From: Mesotoga sp. BH458_6_3_2_1
GTDB lineage: Bacteria; Thermotogota; Thermotogae; Petrotogales; Kosmotogaceae
Assembly: GCF_003664995.1 (NCBI RefSeq)
Contig: NZ_JFHL01000002.1
Coordinates: 558,001 to 622,000 of the forward strand
Length of the DNA stretch: 64,000 bases
Reading direction: 5' to 3'
The notes below the pieces were generated by a model, which worked only from the letters and a program-made list of their open reading frames with translations, did no database searches and was not told the origin of the DNA. Each line of letters starts with the position of its first letter. Position 1 is the first letter of the stretch. The position numbers and the translations under genes are program-made. Below, piece by piece: positions 23,227 to 30,732 of the stretch.

Positions 23227-24257
23227 CTAGACGATCTGCGATGAATGGAAGATCATTTCTTGTCATGGCGCTTGCTTTGGCTGCCGGTCTCGTATTAGTG
23301 TTTCTTATGAGTGAAGAGCCCTTTAATGCAACTAGAGCGTTCTTTCTATCCCCCTTTTCGAATCGCTTCTATTTCGGCAATCTTCTTGCCTACTCAATCC
23401 CGCTAATGCTTACTGGACTGGCTGCATCTATAGCCTTCACCTCCTCATGCTTCAATCTCGGAATGGAAGGGCAGGTATATCTTGGAGCTCTAGGCGGAAC
23501 GGCAGCAGGTATTCTTCTTGCCGGAAAAGTATCTGGGGCTTTAGGAATCTTCACGATGATTATTGTCAGCTTTCTTTTCGGCGCGACAGCTGCAGGTATC
23601 TCTGCGTTGCTAAAGACCCGGTTAGGTGTGAATGAGCTGATCTCTTCGCTCTTACTGAGTAATGGACTGGTGATTATAGTTGATTACTTCATTGAGGGTC
23701 CTCTCAATGATCGTCCTTCCGGCCTTGCAGCTACGGTTACTCTGCCCGATGAGTTCAGATTCGGAGGATTGATGTCGCCTTCGTATCTCCATTCAGGAAT
23801 CATCTTTTCCATCACTGCAGCTGTAATTCTCTGGTTTTTCTTATTCAGAACGAGAGAGGGATTCAAAATGAGAATCACTGGAAAAAATCGGAGGTTCGCC
23901 TATTATTCTGGTGTCGATACAAAGAAAGTTATTTTCTGGTCGCTCTTCCTCAGTGGAGGACTCGCATCTACTGCAGGAATCATTGATGTCATAGGTATCC
24001 ACGGCAGAGTGATGAGGGGTTTTTCGAGTGGGTATGGCTGGAATGGAATTGCGATTGCCCTTATTGCAAGAAATCATCCGCTGATGGTGGTTCCTGCTGC
24101 TCTGTTCTTCGCATATCTGGAAAGCGGAGCGCAAATCGCTTCTCTTGAGGCGAATGTTACGCCTGAAGTTGCCAAGATCGTTCAGGCCGTTATCTTTTTT
24201 CTGGTGACGGCGGAAGCTCTAATCCCTAGAGCTTTCTGGAGAAAAAGGTATGTTTGA
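23223..24257 (+). CDS. ABC transporter permease (nucleoside-type, first subunit)
   Basis: A 344-residue integral membrane protein with about eight hydrophobic segments, of the BPD_transp_2 family (RbsC/NupB-like). The motif FNLGMEGQVYLGALGG matches the conserved N(I/L)GxEGQ segment of nucleoside-type permeases. The later conserved FSSGYGWNGIAIALIARNHP is also present. GTG 23223 overlaps the ATPase stop, and the end overlaps the second permease by 8 bp. With the ATPase and second permease it would form an importer. No BmpA-like binding protein gene is adjacent. Confidence 0.88.
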   Translation: MTRRSAMNGRSFLVMALALAAGLVLVFLMSEEPFNATRAFFLSPFSNRFYFGNLLAYSIPLMLTGLAASIAFTSSCFNLGMEGQVYLGALGGTAAGILLAGKVSGALGIFTMIIVSFLFGATAAGISALLKTRLGVNELISSLLLSNGLVIIVDYFIEGPLNDRPSGLAATVTLPDEFRFGGLMSPSYLHSGIIFSITAAVILWFFLFRTREGFKMRITGKNRRFAYYSGVDTKKVIFWSLFLSGGLASTAGIIDVIGIHGRVMRGFSSGYGWNGIAIALIARNHPLMVVPAALFFAYLESGAQIASLEANVTPEVAKIVQAVIFFLVTAEALIPRAFWRKRYV

Positions 24258-25137
24258 AGCGATAATTCGAGATACAGTGAAGAACTCCACGCCGATTATT
24301 CTTGCGGCCACTGGTGGCCTGCTTACAGAAGTTTCTGGCTGGCTGAACATCGGCTTAGAAGGTAGTATTCTTTCCGGTGCTTTCTTTGCTGTTGTTGTCT
24401 CATCGGCAACGAGGAGCATACTTCTGGGTACTTTGGCTTCCGTTCTTGTATCGGTGATTCTTTCAACGATTGTCTTTTTAACCGTAAAATTTCTGAAGGC
24501 AAATCTTTACGTTGTTGGGATAGCTGTGAATCTCCTATCGATGGGCCTAACCGTTGCGTTGACAGATTTATGGTTCAAGAGCAAAGGTACCGTAGTCTTC
24601 AGCAATTCACCAAGGCCAGGGGTTATTTCAATCGATTCTCTCAATAATACATCACTTGGTTGGCTGAATGGACTTGGCCTATTTGATCTAGTTGCCATCG
24701 TTACTCCATTCCTCTTTGCTTACATCTTCAAGAAGACGGTTTTCGGTGTGAAGCTAAGAGCTTGTGGGTATGATGATGAAAGTGCTTTCTACAGCGGCGT
24801 GAAGGTCAATCAGATTAGATTCGTGGCTTACATTGGGAGCGGGGTCTTTGCGGGACTTGCTGGCTCTGCGCTGTCTCTACCGCTTGGAGCTTTCGTTTCG
24901 AATATGTCTGGTGGAAGAGGTTGGCTGGCACTTGTGGCAGTCATCATGGGAAGGAAGAAGCCGACGCTAGTATTTTTATCGGCAATTATGCTGGGCTTTG
25001 TCACCGAGCTATCTATCTTTCTACAGGTTGCTACGGAAGTCTCTCCGAAGTTGTTACTTTCGCTACCTTACTTCGTTTCTTTCGCAATTCTTGCACTTTC
25101 TCACAGTGGAAACAGCAAGAAAAGGCTTCTGGATTAG
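24250..25137 (+). CDS. ABC transporter permease (nucleoside-type, second subunit)
   Basis: A 295-residue membrane protein of the same BPD_transp_2 class (NupC/YufQ-like). It has the motif GWLNIGLEGSILSGAFFA near the N-terminus and SGGRGWLALVAVIMGRKKP in the second half, both parallel to the partner permease. About eight membrane segments are seen. It is the last gene of the importer operon; the downstream carboxypeptidase has its own promoter within 20 bp of the stop. Confidence 0.88.
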   Translation: MFEAIIRDTVKNSTPIILAATGGLLTEVSGWLNIGLEGSILSGAFFAVVVSSATRSILLGTLASVLVSVILSTIVFLTVKFLKANLYVVGIAVNLLSMGLTVALTDLWFKSKGTVVFSNSPRPGVISIDSLNNTSLGWLNGLGLFDLVAIVTPFLFAYIFKKTVFGVKLRACGYDDESAFYSGVKVNQIRFVAYIGSGVFAGLAGSALSLPLGAFVSNMSGGRGWLALVAVIMGRKKPTLVFLSAIMLGFVTELSIFLQVATEVSPKLLLSLPYFVSFAILALSHSGNSKKRLLD

Positions 25138-25150
25138 GAAAGCAAATGCG

Positions 25151-25159
25151 TGATATAAT
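25151..25159 (+). promoter_or_regulatory. Extended -10 promoter for the M32 carboxypeptidase
   Basis: TGATATAAT at 25151-25159 is a perfect extended -10 element. The transcript would start near 25166, directly before the TTGGAGGTG ribosome binding site, so the leader is very short. No clear -35 is seen. Confidence 0.6.
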
Positions 25160-25181
25160 TCATCGAATTGGAGGTGTGACT

Positions 25182-26684
25182 TTGAAACTTATAGATCAGC
25201 TTAAGTCTAAATACTCCGAGATCTCTTATCTTCATAGCGCTGCAGCCCTCATGGCATGGGACATGAGAACATGCATTCCCTTGAAGGGGGCAGAGATGAG
25301 GGCGGAGGCTCTTGGATATATTTCGACTCTCGCATTCAGAAAGTCGGTTTCTGAAGAAGTAGGAGCTTTGCTTGGCCAGCTCAATGAGAACAAAGTCCAG
25401 GAGGAACTGACTGAAGACGAGAAGGCAATGGTTAGGGTGGCATCGAAGTCCTATAAGAGAGCAAGGGCAATTCCCCCTGAGCTTCATCAGAAGTACTCAG
25501 TCCTAACATCGAATAGTGAAAAAGTGTGGGAAAAAGCTCGGAAAGAAAATGATTTCAACAGTTTGGAGCCATATCTGGAGGAAATCGTCGAACTGTCCAG
25601 GGAAATGGCCCGATTGTACGGATTTGAGGATAATCCGTACGATGCCCTTCTCGAAGGCTTTGAAGAAGGTATGACAGCCAGAAAACTGCGGAAAATTATT
25701 GAGCCGTTGAAATCGGATCTCATACCTTTTATAAAGAAGATTGTGGAGGAGGGCGAATTAGCCGATGCCTCTCTTCTTGAGGGGAGATTCAACAGAAGAG
25801 CTCAGGAGAAACTGAGTAGAAAGGTTCTCAAACTAATAGGTTACGACTTCGATGCCGGCAGGCTTGACGAAACGGTCCATCCCTTCACAATAGGTATAGG
25901 GGTAAACGATGTCAGGGTAACGACTAAATACACATCATGCGAATTCACCCCTTCTCTTTTTGGATCGATCCATGAGGGGGGTCATGCGATCTATGAGCAG
26001 GGGTTGCCTATTTCACTCAAAGAGACACCTCTTTACGGTGCGTGCTCTCTAGGTATTCACGAATCTCAATCGAGAATGATGGAGAACATGGTCGGTAGAA
26101 GCAGGGAATTTCTGTCGTTCTTCTATCCACAGATACAGAAGGCTTATCCATCGAATTTCAAGAACGTTCCACTGGATGAATTTTATAGATCAGTAAATAA
26201 CGTAAAGCCGTCTCTAATTAGAATAGAGGCCGATGAAGTAACATACAACCTTCATATCATGATTAGGTTTGAGCTTGAAGAAGCTCTTATCAAAGGAGAC
26301 CTTCGAGTTTCGGATCTCCCGAAGGCTTGGAATGCAAAGATGAAAGAGTATCTCGGAATTGTGCCTGATACTGACAGCGACGGAGTGCTCCAGGATATCC
26401 ACTGGCCATCCGGAATGATCGGGTATTTCCCATCGTATATGTTGGGAAACCTATATGCTGCACAGATGTATTCGAAAGCAAGGCAGGAGATTCCAGGCCT
26501 TGACAAGAGGATAGAAATGGGAGATGTCTTGTCTCTTGTCGACTGGTTAAGAAAGAACATTCATAGCATGGGAAGGCGGTACGAGCCCGAGAAACTTCTG
26601 AAAGCAGCCACCGGAAAAGAGCTGGATCCCTCATATTTCCTGAAATATGTCAAGGAGAAGTACTCTAACATATACCAGATATAG
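25182..26684 (+). CDS. Carboxypeptidase M32 (Taq family)
   Basis: A zinc metallo-carboxypeptidase of about 500 residues that removes C-terminal amino acids with broad specificity, excluding proline. The zinc motif HEGGH is at residues 264-268. The downstream HESQSR (H293, E294) supplies the third ligand and the family signature, and the C-terminal GYFPSYMLGNLYAAQ block is typical. TTG 25182 is preferred: GGAGGTG at 25170-25176 precedes it, and the promoter -10 at 25154-25159 excludes the much longer upstream reading, which runs through the permease gene. It converges with the minus-strand gene ending at 26688. Confidence 0.93.
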   Translation: MKLIDQLKSKYSEISYLHSAAALMAWDMRTCIPLKGAEMRAEALGYISTLAFRKSVSEEVGALLGQLNENKVQEELTEDEKAMVRVASKSYKRARAIPPELHQKYSVLTSNSEKVWEKARKENDFNSLEPYLEEIVELSREMARLYGFEDNPYDALLEGFEEGMTARKLRKIIEPLKSDLIPFIKKIVEEGELADASLLEGRFNRRAQEKLSRKVLKLIGYDFDAGRLDETVHPFTIGIGVNDVRVTTKYTSCEFTPSLFGSIHEGGHAIYEQGLPISLKETPLYGACSLGIHESQSRMMENMVGRSREFLSFFYPQIQKAYPSNFKNVPLDEFYRSVNNVKPSLIRIEADEVTYNLHIMIRFELEEALIKGDLRVSDLPKAWNAKMKEYLGIVPDTDSDGVLQDIHWPSGMIGYFPSYMLGNLYAAQMYSKARQEIPGLDKRIEMGDVLSLVDWLRKNIHSMGRRYEPEKLLKAATGKELDPSYFLKYVKEKYSNIYQI

Positions 26685-26687
26685 TCG

Positions 26688-27143
26688 TCATCCAGTTTGA
26701 TCTTCCAGAAGAATGGCCTCGATTTTGGAGAGTCTGTCTTGAGAGAGTTTCAGACTCTCCTTTCTATTTGCCAGGAAGTTTACGATTTCTAATGGCTTTT
26801 CAAGACCCATGTCCTTCCATATGAAGGAAATTACCTCGGGGTCGATAAGATCGTGAAAAGCAAGCAAATAGACAGCAGATGGCATCATGTTCTTCAATTC
26901 CGAAGTCTTCTTCATTTCGCCACTCTCCAAAAACTCGAGGGCCTTCTCTTTTACAGCCTTCCCTATGCCCTTGATCGATGAAATGCCAGCAACATCGTCA
27001 CTTGTAAGCCGACCCGAAGGTAAATTAGATCTGATGACTCTTGCTGCAAATTCATAGGTTCTTGCCTTGAATGGATTGTCCCTGATGACCTTGAGAAGCC
27101 TTGAGAGCAAGTCAAACTGCATTGCCAGTTCCTCTTTTCTCAC
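26688..27143 (-). CDS. Helix-hairpin-helix protein (PolX N-terminal-like)
   Basis: A 151-residue protein whose first 90 residues resemble the N-terminal 8-kDa domain of family X DNA polymerases (LLSRLLKVIRDNPFKARTYEFAARVI, then a helix-hairpin-helix ISSIKGIGKAVKEKA). The polymerase and PHP parts are absent. The remainder is helical and unassigned. DNA binding is likely from the HhH motif, but no function is known. GTG 27143 is preferred over GTG 27152 because AGAGGTGAT ends just upstream of it. It is probably transcribed alone, with 165 bp before the NifX-like gene end. Confidence 0.7.
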   Translation of the reverse strand: MRKEELAMQFDLLSRLLKVIRDNPFKARTYEFAARVIRSNLPSGRLTSDDVAGISSIKGIGKAVKEKALEFLESGEMKKTSELKNMMPSAVYLLAFHDLIDPEVISFIWKDMGLEKPLEIVNFLANRKESLKLSQDRLSKIEAILLEDQTG

Positions 27144-27317
27144 CGGTATCACCTCTCAGTGTATTTTACACCGTTGAGAGGCGGCAAAGAAATCAAATAC
27201 TATGAATTCTCTCTCGCTCCAAGAGAAATGCGTCTATCTGTCCAAAACAATCCGGCCAGACCAAAAACCTCTGCGAGTGAACTAGAGATCGGGATATCAG
27301 AGGATAGTCCTGCAGAT

Positions 27318-27638
27318 TTATTTCTTCCTTCTGCTGAGGACAGCTTCAATGTTCTCCTTGGCTGTGCCGACAAAGGCTTCATAAAAGGCCATGCCCGCAG
27401 CTTCTATCGCTTGAACGGCGTTGCCCCCAAGATGGAAAGCTATTATTGTGTCTATCCCTTGCTTTGTGAGCATGTTTACTGCCATGGGTCCGGCACCGTG
27501 CGCCACGCTGTTGTCTGGTTCTATATATTGTTCACTTCCCGTATCCGGGTCATAGATCAGAAAGAACTTCGCTCTGGCAAATCTATCGTCTGGAATACTG
27601 TTTATAGTCTTTTCTTTAACTGGGATAGCTATTTTCAT
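27318..27638 (-). CDS. NifX/NifB-like dinitrogenase cofactor-family protein (MTH1175-like)
   Basis: A 106-residue protein of the dinitrogenase iron-molybdenum cofactor family. It has MKIAIPVKE at the N-terminus, VAHGAGPMAVNMLTKQGIDTIIA in the middle and an AFVGTAKENIEAV tail. There are no nitrogenase genes here. In strict anaerobes these small proteins commonly occur with MinD-type ferredoxin ATPases; the Desulfovibrio orange protein (ORP) system is one such case and its NifX-like protein binds a Mo-Cu cluster. It overlaps the preceding ATPase gene by 1 bp (TAATG) and is last in the operon. Confidence 0.85.
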   Translation of the reverse strand: MKIAIPVKEKTINSIPDDRFARAKFFLIYDPDTGSEQYIEPDNSVAHGAGPMAVNMLTKQGIDTIIAFHLGGNAVQAIEAAGMAFYEAFVGTAKENIEAVLSRRKK

Positions 27639-28519
27639 TATTCTTCTACACCTCCGGAAATTCTCCGTTTCAGCCTCAGGGCAATTCGCCTTATTGCTTG
27701 CGCCGCCTTTGAGTCTTCCATTGCAACAACCGGTTTTCCCATAATGGTCGCTTTCTCCACCTGCTCGTCAAAGGGAATTTTGCCCAGGAGCTCTATTCCG
27801 TTAGCTCCACACCAGGACTCTATGAAAGCGCTTTTTGAAGTATTCAAATCCCACTTGTTTATAACTATTCCGAAATCTCTCTTGAAATGTCTTATAGTCT
27901 CCACTATTCTTGCAAGATCGTGGTTTCCCGATACAGTCGGTTCGGCAACTGCAAGCACGTAAGTTGCCCCGGTAATTGATGAAGTTGCGGGGCACCCAAT
28001 TCCCGGAGCACCATCGATCACGATTAGTTCCTTTCTTTCCCTCTCTGCGACATTAATTGCCAGTTTTCTGACTTCGGCCACCAACCCTCCAGAAGTCTCT
28101 TCTCCTGGAGTCAATAAGGCGTGAACAAGAGGGATTTCATTCGACTGAGATAAGAAGTAATCTCCGGACTTATTGTCTTTGAGCGAAATTGCGTTCGCCG
28201 GACAGACTGCCACACACATGCCGCATCCCTCGCATGCGTAAGGATCGATTGAGTAAGGACCTCCCCTGATAATCGCATCGAATCTGCAGAATTTCTCGCA
28301 GAGTCCGCATGATATGCATTGATCAGAGATTTCTGCCTTTTTACCACCATAATATTCGAATTTCTCGATCAGCTTATTCTCGAGAATTAGGTGAAGGTTT
28401 GGTGCGTCCACATCGCAATCGGCCATCACTATTGAGTCAAAGAGAGAGGAAAGCGATCCGGCAAGTGTTGTCTTTCCCGTTCCGCCCTTTCCGCTTACAA
28501 TGGCAAGTTGAAACATCAT
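27638..28519 (-). CDS. MinD-superfamily P-loop ATPase with inserted 2[4Fe-4S] ferredoxin domain (second copy)
   Basis: A 293-residue Mrp/MinD-type ATPase with deviant Walker A GKGGTGKTT near the N-terminus and the DAPNLHL segment. An inserted ferredoxin module has two cysteine clusters, CISCGLCEKFC and CEGCGMCVAVCP, for two [4Fe-4S] clusters. The Walker B-like VIDGAPGIGCP follows. Family members are thought to assemble or transfer Fe-S clusters or to couple ATP hydrolysis to redox change. The start overlaps the first copy (ATGATG at 28514-28519; either ATG is possible). The two copies are clearly paralogous but diverged, which suggests a heterodimer. Confidence 0.88.
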   Translation of the reverse strand: MMFQLAIVSGKGGTGKTTLAGSLSSLFDSIVMADCDVDAPNLHLILENKLIEKFEYYGGKKAEISDQCISCGLCEKFCRFDAIIRGGPYSIDPYACEGCGMCVAVCPANAISLKDNKSGDYFLSQSNEIPLVHALLTPGEETSGGLVAEVRKLAINVAERERKELIVIDGAPGIGCPATSSITGATYVLAVAEPTVSGNHDLARIVETIRHFKRDFGIVINKWDLNTSKSAFIESWCGANGIELLGKIPFDEQVEKATIMGKPVVAMEDSKAAQAIRRIALRLKRRISGGVEE

Positions 28520-29367
28520 GACACCCCCGATGAAGAGAAGATCTTCTCAGCCAGTTCCTTGAACCGTATCTTCCATGATGGCGAAGTTTCAGTGAAGAGC
28601 TTGCCTTCAGAATAGGCTTCGGCTATGCTGCGATCAAAGGGTATTCTTTCGAGGACAACAATGGTTTCTTCACTGGCATATTCATCTATCATTGTGTAGG
28701 AACCCGTATCTCTGTTGACTACTACACCGAAAGGAATCTCCATCTCTCTCACAATTTTAACTGCAAGTTTCAAATCATGAAGACCAAATGGAGTGGGTTC
28801 GGTTACCAGTATCGCGAAATCTACCTTTCTTAGTGTCTCTACCACAGAACAGGACGTTCCCGGGGGAGAATCGATAATGACTACCTTGTTTCGATCAATA
28901 TTCCCTTTAAGTTTTCTGATAACCCTTACAGGGGACGGTTCTCCAATTTCCAGTATCCCCATTCCAAAATCAATCTTGTCGTTTATTCTGCCTGTTTTAA
29001 CTTCTCCAATGACTTTTGGTCTCTCGGTGATTGCCTTCTCGGGACAGACAAAAGTGCACAAACCGCAGCCATGACACAAGGATTCGAAGACCATTACACC
29101 AGTATCGAAAACGGAAAGCGCTCCAAACTGGCAGGCTTCGGCGCATTTGCCACAACGAGTGCACTTCTCCTTATCTATTGCTGGAAGCATCAGCTCAATT
29201 TCCTCTTCATGCTCAATCTCTGGGTCAAAAAACAGATGTACATCAGGTTCTTCAGCGTCTGCGTCCAGAAGTTGAACATCAAAATCGTCAGATATGGCGC
29301 TAGCGAGGTTTGTGGCAAGGGTGGTCTTTCCTGTGCCTCCCTTGCCACTTAGTACGGCAATAACCAA
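28516..29367 (-). CDS. MinD-superfamily P-loop ATPase with inserted 2[4Fe-4S] ferredoxin domain (first copy)
   Basis: A 283-residue paralogue of the following gene. It starts with the deviant Walker A SGKGGTGKTTLATNLA, followed by LLDADAEEPDVHLFF. The ferredoxin insert has CTRCGKCAEAC and CHGCGLCTFVCP. The IIDSPPGTSCSVVETL block corresponds to Walker B/switch II. It follows the small Gly/Arg-rich gene by 3 bp and overlaps the second ATPase by 4 bp, so the five genes from 29911 down to 27318 form one tightly packed operon. Confidence 0.88.
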   Translation of the reverse strand: MVIAVLSGKGGTGKTTLATNLASAISDDFDVQLLDADAEEPDVHLFFDPEIEHEEEIELMLPAIDKEKCTRCGKCAEACQFGALSVFDTGVMVFESLCHGCGLCTFVCPEKAITERPKVIGEVKTGRINDKIDFGMGILEIGEPSPVRVIRKLKGNIDRNKVVIIDSPPGTSCSVVETLRKVDFAILVTEPTPFGLHDLKLAVKIVREMEIPFGVVVNRDTGSYTMIDEYASEETIVVLERIPFDRSIAEAYSEGKLFTETSPSWKIRFKELAEKIFSSSGVS

Positions 29368-29370
29368 GGC

Positions 29371-29595
29371 CTACCACCATCTCCTGAAACGAAAGCCCAT
29401 GCCTCTTCCGACGCCAAATCCTCCCCCAAATCCCATCCTTCTTCCGAGGAACAGTCTTCTCCTCGGAAATAATCGGTAGGAGTAGTTCCTTGCCGGCGTT
29501 TGTCTCGATACTTGATCATCGGGAGCACAGTTGCCCATGCCCCAGCCAGTCATTGGTCCAGAACCGTTGGGTCCAGTTCCATCTCTCCACGGCAT
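29371..29595 (-). CDS. DUF5320-like small Gly/Arg-rich protein (second copy)
   Basis: A 74-residue protein starting MPWRDGTGPNGSGPMTGWGM, the typical opening of DUF5320 proteins found beside MinD-ferredoxin ATPases in anaerobes. It has one cysteine (GNCAP). The C-terminus is dominated by glycine, arginine and phenylalanine (FGGGFGVGRGMGFRFRRWW). ATG 29595 follows GAGGAGTGAG; a longer reading from 29655 would overlap the preceding gene by 56 bp. Function is unknown. The disordered, basic sequence suggests a partner or metal-site protein of the redox complex, which is inference from context. Confidence 0.7.
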   Translation of the reverse strand: MPWRDGTGPNGSGPMTGWGMGNCAPDDQVSRQTPARNYSYRLFPRRRLFLGRRMGFGGGFGVGRGMGFRFRRWW

Positions 29596-29599
29596 ATTC

Positions 29600-29911
29600 T
29601 CACTCCTCTTCTTCGGTACTGTTTTTGTTTTCAAGCGTTTCCAGTCTCTTTTCAATTTCCTTGATCTCTTCGCCGATCATTTCGAGCTCTCTCTTAAGCA
29701 TTGCTCGATACTCCTTTAGTTCCTGACTTTCCATTTCGGGGGAAATTTCCTGATCGTAGGCGTATGGCCCATAATAACCGAAACCTCTTCCTGGCCCATA
29801 TCCCCTACCATATCCCATTCCTCTTCCGGATCCTGCTCCATATCCGGGGCCGTAGCCGTAGAATCTGCAGGAACCGTCTCTAAACCTCAAAGGACCAGAT
29901 CCAAATGGCAT
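29600..29911 (-). CDS. DUF5320-like small Gly/Tyr/Arg-rich protein (first copy)
   Basis: A 103-residue protein starting MPFGSGPLRFRDGSCRFYGYG. A glycine/tyrosine/arginine low-complexity half (residues 15-50) is followed by a strongly acidic coiled-coil tail (ELKEYRAMLKRELEMIGEEI and on). ATG 29911 is set by the perfect GGAGGTGAC site (29915-29923); a longer reading from 30052 would run through the promoter. It is the first gene of the redox operon and shares its N-terminal pattern with the next gene, but the coiled coil is unique to this copy and may mediate assembly. Confidence 0.72.
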   Translation of the reverse strand: MPFGSGPLRFRDGSCRFYGYGPGYGAGSGRGMGYGRGYGPGRGFGYYGPYAYDQEISPEMESQELKEYRAMLKRELEMIGEEIKEIEKRLETLENKNSTEEEE

Positions 29912-29923
29912 ATAGTCACCTCC

Positions 29924-29946
29924 TATATATGCACTAATCATATATA
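29924..29946 (-). promoter_or_regulatory. Palindromic operator candidate in the leader of the MinD-ferredoxin operon
   Basis: TATATATG (29924-29931) and CATATATA (29939-29946) form a perfect 8-bp inverted repeat separated by 7 bp. It fills the space from the promoter -10 to the ribosome binding site, covering the expected transcript start, so a bound dimer would block transcription. The regulator is unknown; none is encoded next to it except a divergent methyltransferase. Confidence 0.55.
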
Positions 29947-29974
29947 TTATACTGACTGAGATTGTCAATGTCAA
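29946..29974 (-). promoter_or_regulatory. Consensus promoter of the MinD-ferredoxin operon
   Basis: On the minus strand TTGACA (29969-29974), a 17-bp spacer and TATAAT (29946-29951) match the consensus exactly. A second overlapping TTGACA lies at 29963-29968 at a spacing too short to work. Expected start is near 29939, inside the palindrome. Confidence 0.85.
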
Positions 29975-30034
29975 GACAGATCTGATTTCACCGAATTCTG
30001 GGAATTTCTGATAGTATCTAAATGAGGAGGATAG

Positions 30035-30631
30035 ATGGGAAACAAAGCGCATGTTTTGCTGTTTTCACTAATAGCTCCGTTTTATAACGTTGCTTTCAAG
30101 TCGCAGCTGAAGAATTATCGAAGCCTTTTGAAAGAACATCGTTCTCTAATTGGCGACGATATCGAGAGTGTTCTCGATATCGGTTGCGGAACCGGTGCTC
30201 TTGCCAAAGCATTCGATGAACTGGGATACCGAGTGACTGCTGTAGATGCTTCGACTTCCATGGTAGCGATAGCGAGGCATAATCTTAAAGAAAGCAGAGT
30301 CAAAGTTGTTCAAGGCGACTTTTTTGAGAAGCTTCCCTTTGAAGACAATAGTTTTGATCTTCTCGTCGCGTCTTATGTCGTACACGGTCATAAGGTTGAG
30401 GGCAGGGAGAAGTTTTATAGAGAGAGTCGTAGAATATGCAGGAAAGAGATTCTGATTCACGATTTCTTTCCGAATAGAAATCCCGTAGTCTATGTTGTCG
30501 AGTTCTTCGAGAGAAGCGATTACAGAAGCTTCGTACCGAAAGCCTTAGAAGAGCTCAAAGAGAATTTTCCCGTTGTAAGAGACGTTAGGCTTTCATCCAC
30601 TACGGGGTGGTATCTATGTCGGTGCGACTAG
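30035..30631 (+). CDS. Class I SAM-dependent methyltransferase
   Basis: A 198-residue Rossmann-fold methyltransferase. Motif I is VLDIGCGTGALAKAF, the acidic end of strand 2 is VTAVDASTSM, and VVQGDFFEKLPFEDNSFDLLVAS covers motifs II-III. The substrate is not evident; the fold resembles small-molecule or lipid/quinone methylases, and the sequence does not decide. ATG 30035 follows GAGGAGG. It is divergent from the MinD-ferredoxin operon, and the 123-bp gap holds that operon's promoter and operator, so shared control is possible. Confidence 0.82.
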   Translation: MGNKAHVLLFSLIAPFYNVAFKSQLKNYRSLLKEHRSLIGDDIESVLDIGCGTGALAKAFDELGYRVTAVDASTSMVAIARHNLKESRVKVVQGDFFEKLPFEDNSFDLLVASYVVHGHKVEGREKFYRESRRICRKEILIHDFFPNRNPVVYVVEFFERSDYRSFVPKALEELKENFPVVRDVRLSSTTGWYLCRCD

Positions 30632-30732
30632 ACTTTAGAGTTAGTTGAGTCTTCGGGACTGAAAATTTAGCAGGCGTTCAAGGAAGGGCTGGTGTTTCGG
30701 TATTTGAACAATAGCATTCTGGGGGTCTACAG

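Noticed and set aside
24921-25181. Long upstream reading of the M32 carboxypeptidase frame
   Set aside because: It lies inside the permease gene in another frame. The extended -10 at 25151 and the ribosome binding site at 25169 place the true start at 25182.
27159-27962. Plus-strand open frame of 267 codons
   Set aside because: It is antisense to the NifX-like and MinD-ferredoxin genes, which have full family motifs; it has no family features and no ribosome binding site.
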